DNA from: CAWKEY01 sp963848675
Lineage (GTDB): Bacteria > Pseudomonadota > Gammaproteobacteria > Methylococcales > Methylomonadaceae
NCBI GenBank assembly: GCA_963848675.1
Contig: CAWKEY010000058.1
Coordinates: 1-15,488, forward strand
DNA length: 15,488 nucleotides
Direction: 5' to 3'
Shown: positions 14,951-15,488 of the stretch, piece after piece
Position numbering within the stretch: position 1 is the first letter of the stretch
Layout of the letters: every line of letters starts with the position of its first letter
Program-made: the position numbers and the translations under genes
Notes under the pieces: model-generated
Seen by the model: only the letters and a program-made list of their open reading frames with translations
Told to the model about the DNA's origin: nothing
Database searches by the model: none

Positions 14951-15346
14951 ATGAGTATCAAATCCAGCTTAATAAAAATGGTAATAAAATTGACACCCAA
15001 CATATTGATCATTTGGGTGTCGAATATAATCCTTAAGGGCATTGCAGAATTAACAGAATTTAGTTTTGACCTCGAAGAGCGAAAAGTCTACATTCAAACA
15101 AGGCTCTACGGTGAAGAAGAAACGATTGAAGTTTGTCTGGAAGATTTTGCTGTTTTTAGTGATGGTGAATCCTACAGATTTATCATTCATCAAGCAAAAT
15201 CGGACCGACCTTGGTTGAATAATTTATTGTCCCGTATCATAGGAAAAGCCTGGAAAATTCCTGCGACACCTCAATTGACGGCTCAGCTTGAACTTTTAAC
15301 CGAGTTGTTCAAAGCCAAAACTCCAGCACTGGAAAATATTGATTGA
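14951..15346 (+). CDS. Conserved-looking hypothetical protein, 131 aa
   Basis: ATG 14951 is preceded by GAAGG at a fitting distance. The protein has a hydrophobic or amphipathic N-terminal segment (residues 8-30, IKLTPNILIIWVSNIILKGI), then alternating beta-like strands (FSFDLEERKVYIQTRLYG, IEVCLEDFAVF, YRFIIHQAKSD). A helical C-terminus follows (WLNNLLSRIIGKAWKIP and later). I recall similar proteins of this size in gammaproteobacteria without a known role, but no domain name. It could be a peripheral or anchored membrane protein. A candidate -10 box TATAAT at 14874-14879 has only a poor -35 match. It stands alone, after the short MITE-like element. Confidence 0.75.
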   Translation: MSIKSSLIKMVIKLTPNILIIWVSNIILKGIAELTEFSFDLEERKVYIQTRLYGEEETIEVCLEDFAVFSDGESYRFIIHQAKSDRPWLNNLLSRIIGKAWKIPATPQLTAQLELLTELFKAKTPALENID

Positions 15347-15421
15347 GATTGCGTTGTTTAATTGTAGCGTCCTGCAAACATCTGATAAGACCCACAATGT
15401 GTGCAAATAAGAAAATACTGA

Positions 15422-15488
15422 CTACCAATAAAAGCCGCCATTGGGAATTAATAAATTTCCGGTGAGCTGACCTGCCGTAATCGGCCAA
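15422..15488 (-). CDS. Possible C-terminus of a short-chain dehydrogenase (partial)
   Basis: On the minus strand the frame from the right edge to TAG at 15424-15422 encodes 21 residues, TAGQLTGNLLIPNGGFYW at the end. TG followed after four residues by a (V/P)(D/N)GG motif is the common ending of short-chain dehydrogenases/reductases. The piece is short and the match is to a small motif, so this is tentative. If right, the gene starts beyond the window and converges with the gene at 14951-15346. Confidence 0.3.
   Translation of the reverse strand, partial: WPITAGQLTGNLLIPNGGFYW

Noticed and set aside
1..15488. CRISPR array, rRNA or a complete tRNA
   Set aside because: No regularly spaced repeats, no rRNA-like sequence and no complete cloverleaf were found by eye.

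Overview
The window looks like a gammaproteobacterial chromosome of moderate G+C, plausibly a methanotroph-like (Methylococcales-type) genome. This rests on the HU-beta and IHF-alpha proteins, which read very close to the E. coli ones as I remember them, and on the general look of the small hypothetical proteins. It is an accessory-rich stretch: about half is mobile-element DNA or decayed sequence. I ran no searches; family names come from motifs and memory.

Layout. (1) 1-675: the end of an unknown gene, then a 46-bp 3' fragment of a tRNA-His gene on the minus strand (235-280). This is the classic footprint of an element integrated at a tRNA 3' end, and its polarity predicts that the inserted DNA lies to the right. 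A 34-aa membrane-peptide remnant follows. (2) 676-2656: a 1.98-kb element bounded by inverted ends of the form TGTTG(A/C)CGCCG(A/G)TTGA, carrying one frameshifted gene of an uncharacterised, winged-helix-ended protein family. The same two ends, without the gene, recur as a 163-bp MITE-like copy at 14567-14729. (3) 2657-3226: decayed DNA and a perfect 58-bp palindrome. (4) 3227-6110, minus strand: a two-gene operon of a small protein resembling the tyrosinase 'caddie' MelC1, followed by an 877-aa tyrosinase fused to a von Willebrand A domain and further beta domains. (5) 6412-7498: an apparently intact IS30-family element. (6) 7629-9107: an ISKra4-family transposase pseudogene with two compensating frameshifts.

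(7) 9239-9982: a vapBC-type toxin-antitoxin pair with palindromes over and after its presumed promoter. (8) 10078-11573: a LOG-family nucleoside-monophosphate phosphoribohydrolase overlapping an aldo/keto reductase, closed by an intrinsic terminator. (9) 12093-13094: a DHH/DHHA1 phosphoesterase. (10) 13372-14534: HU-beta, IHF-alpha and a single-pass membrane protein, all sharing an RNP(K/Q)TGE motif. (11) 14951-15346: a small conserved-looking protein of unknown function. (12) 15422-15488: the possible C-terminus of a dehydrogenase entering from the right on the minus strand.

The most novel candidates are the element pair in (2) with its uncharacterised gene, and the tyrosinase-VWA/caddie-like operon.
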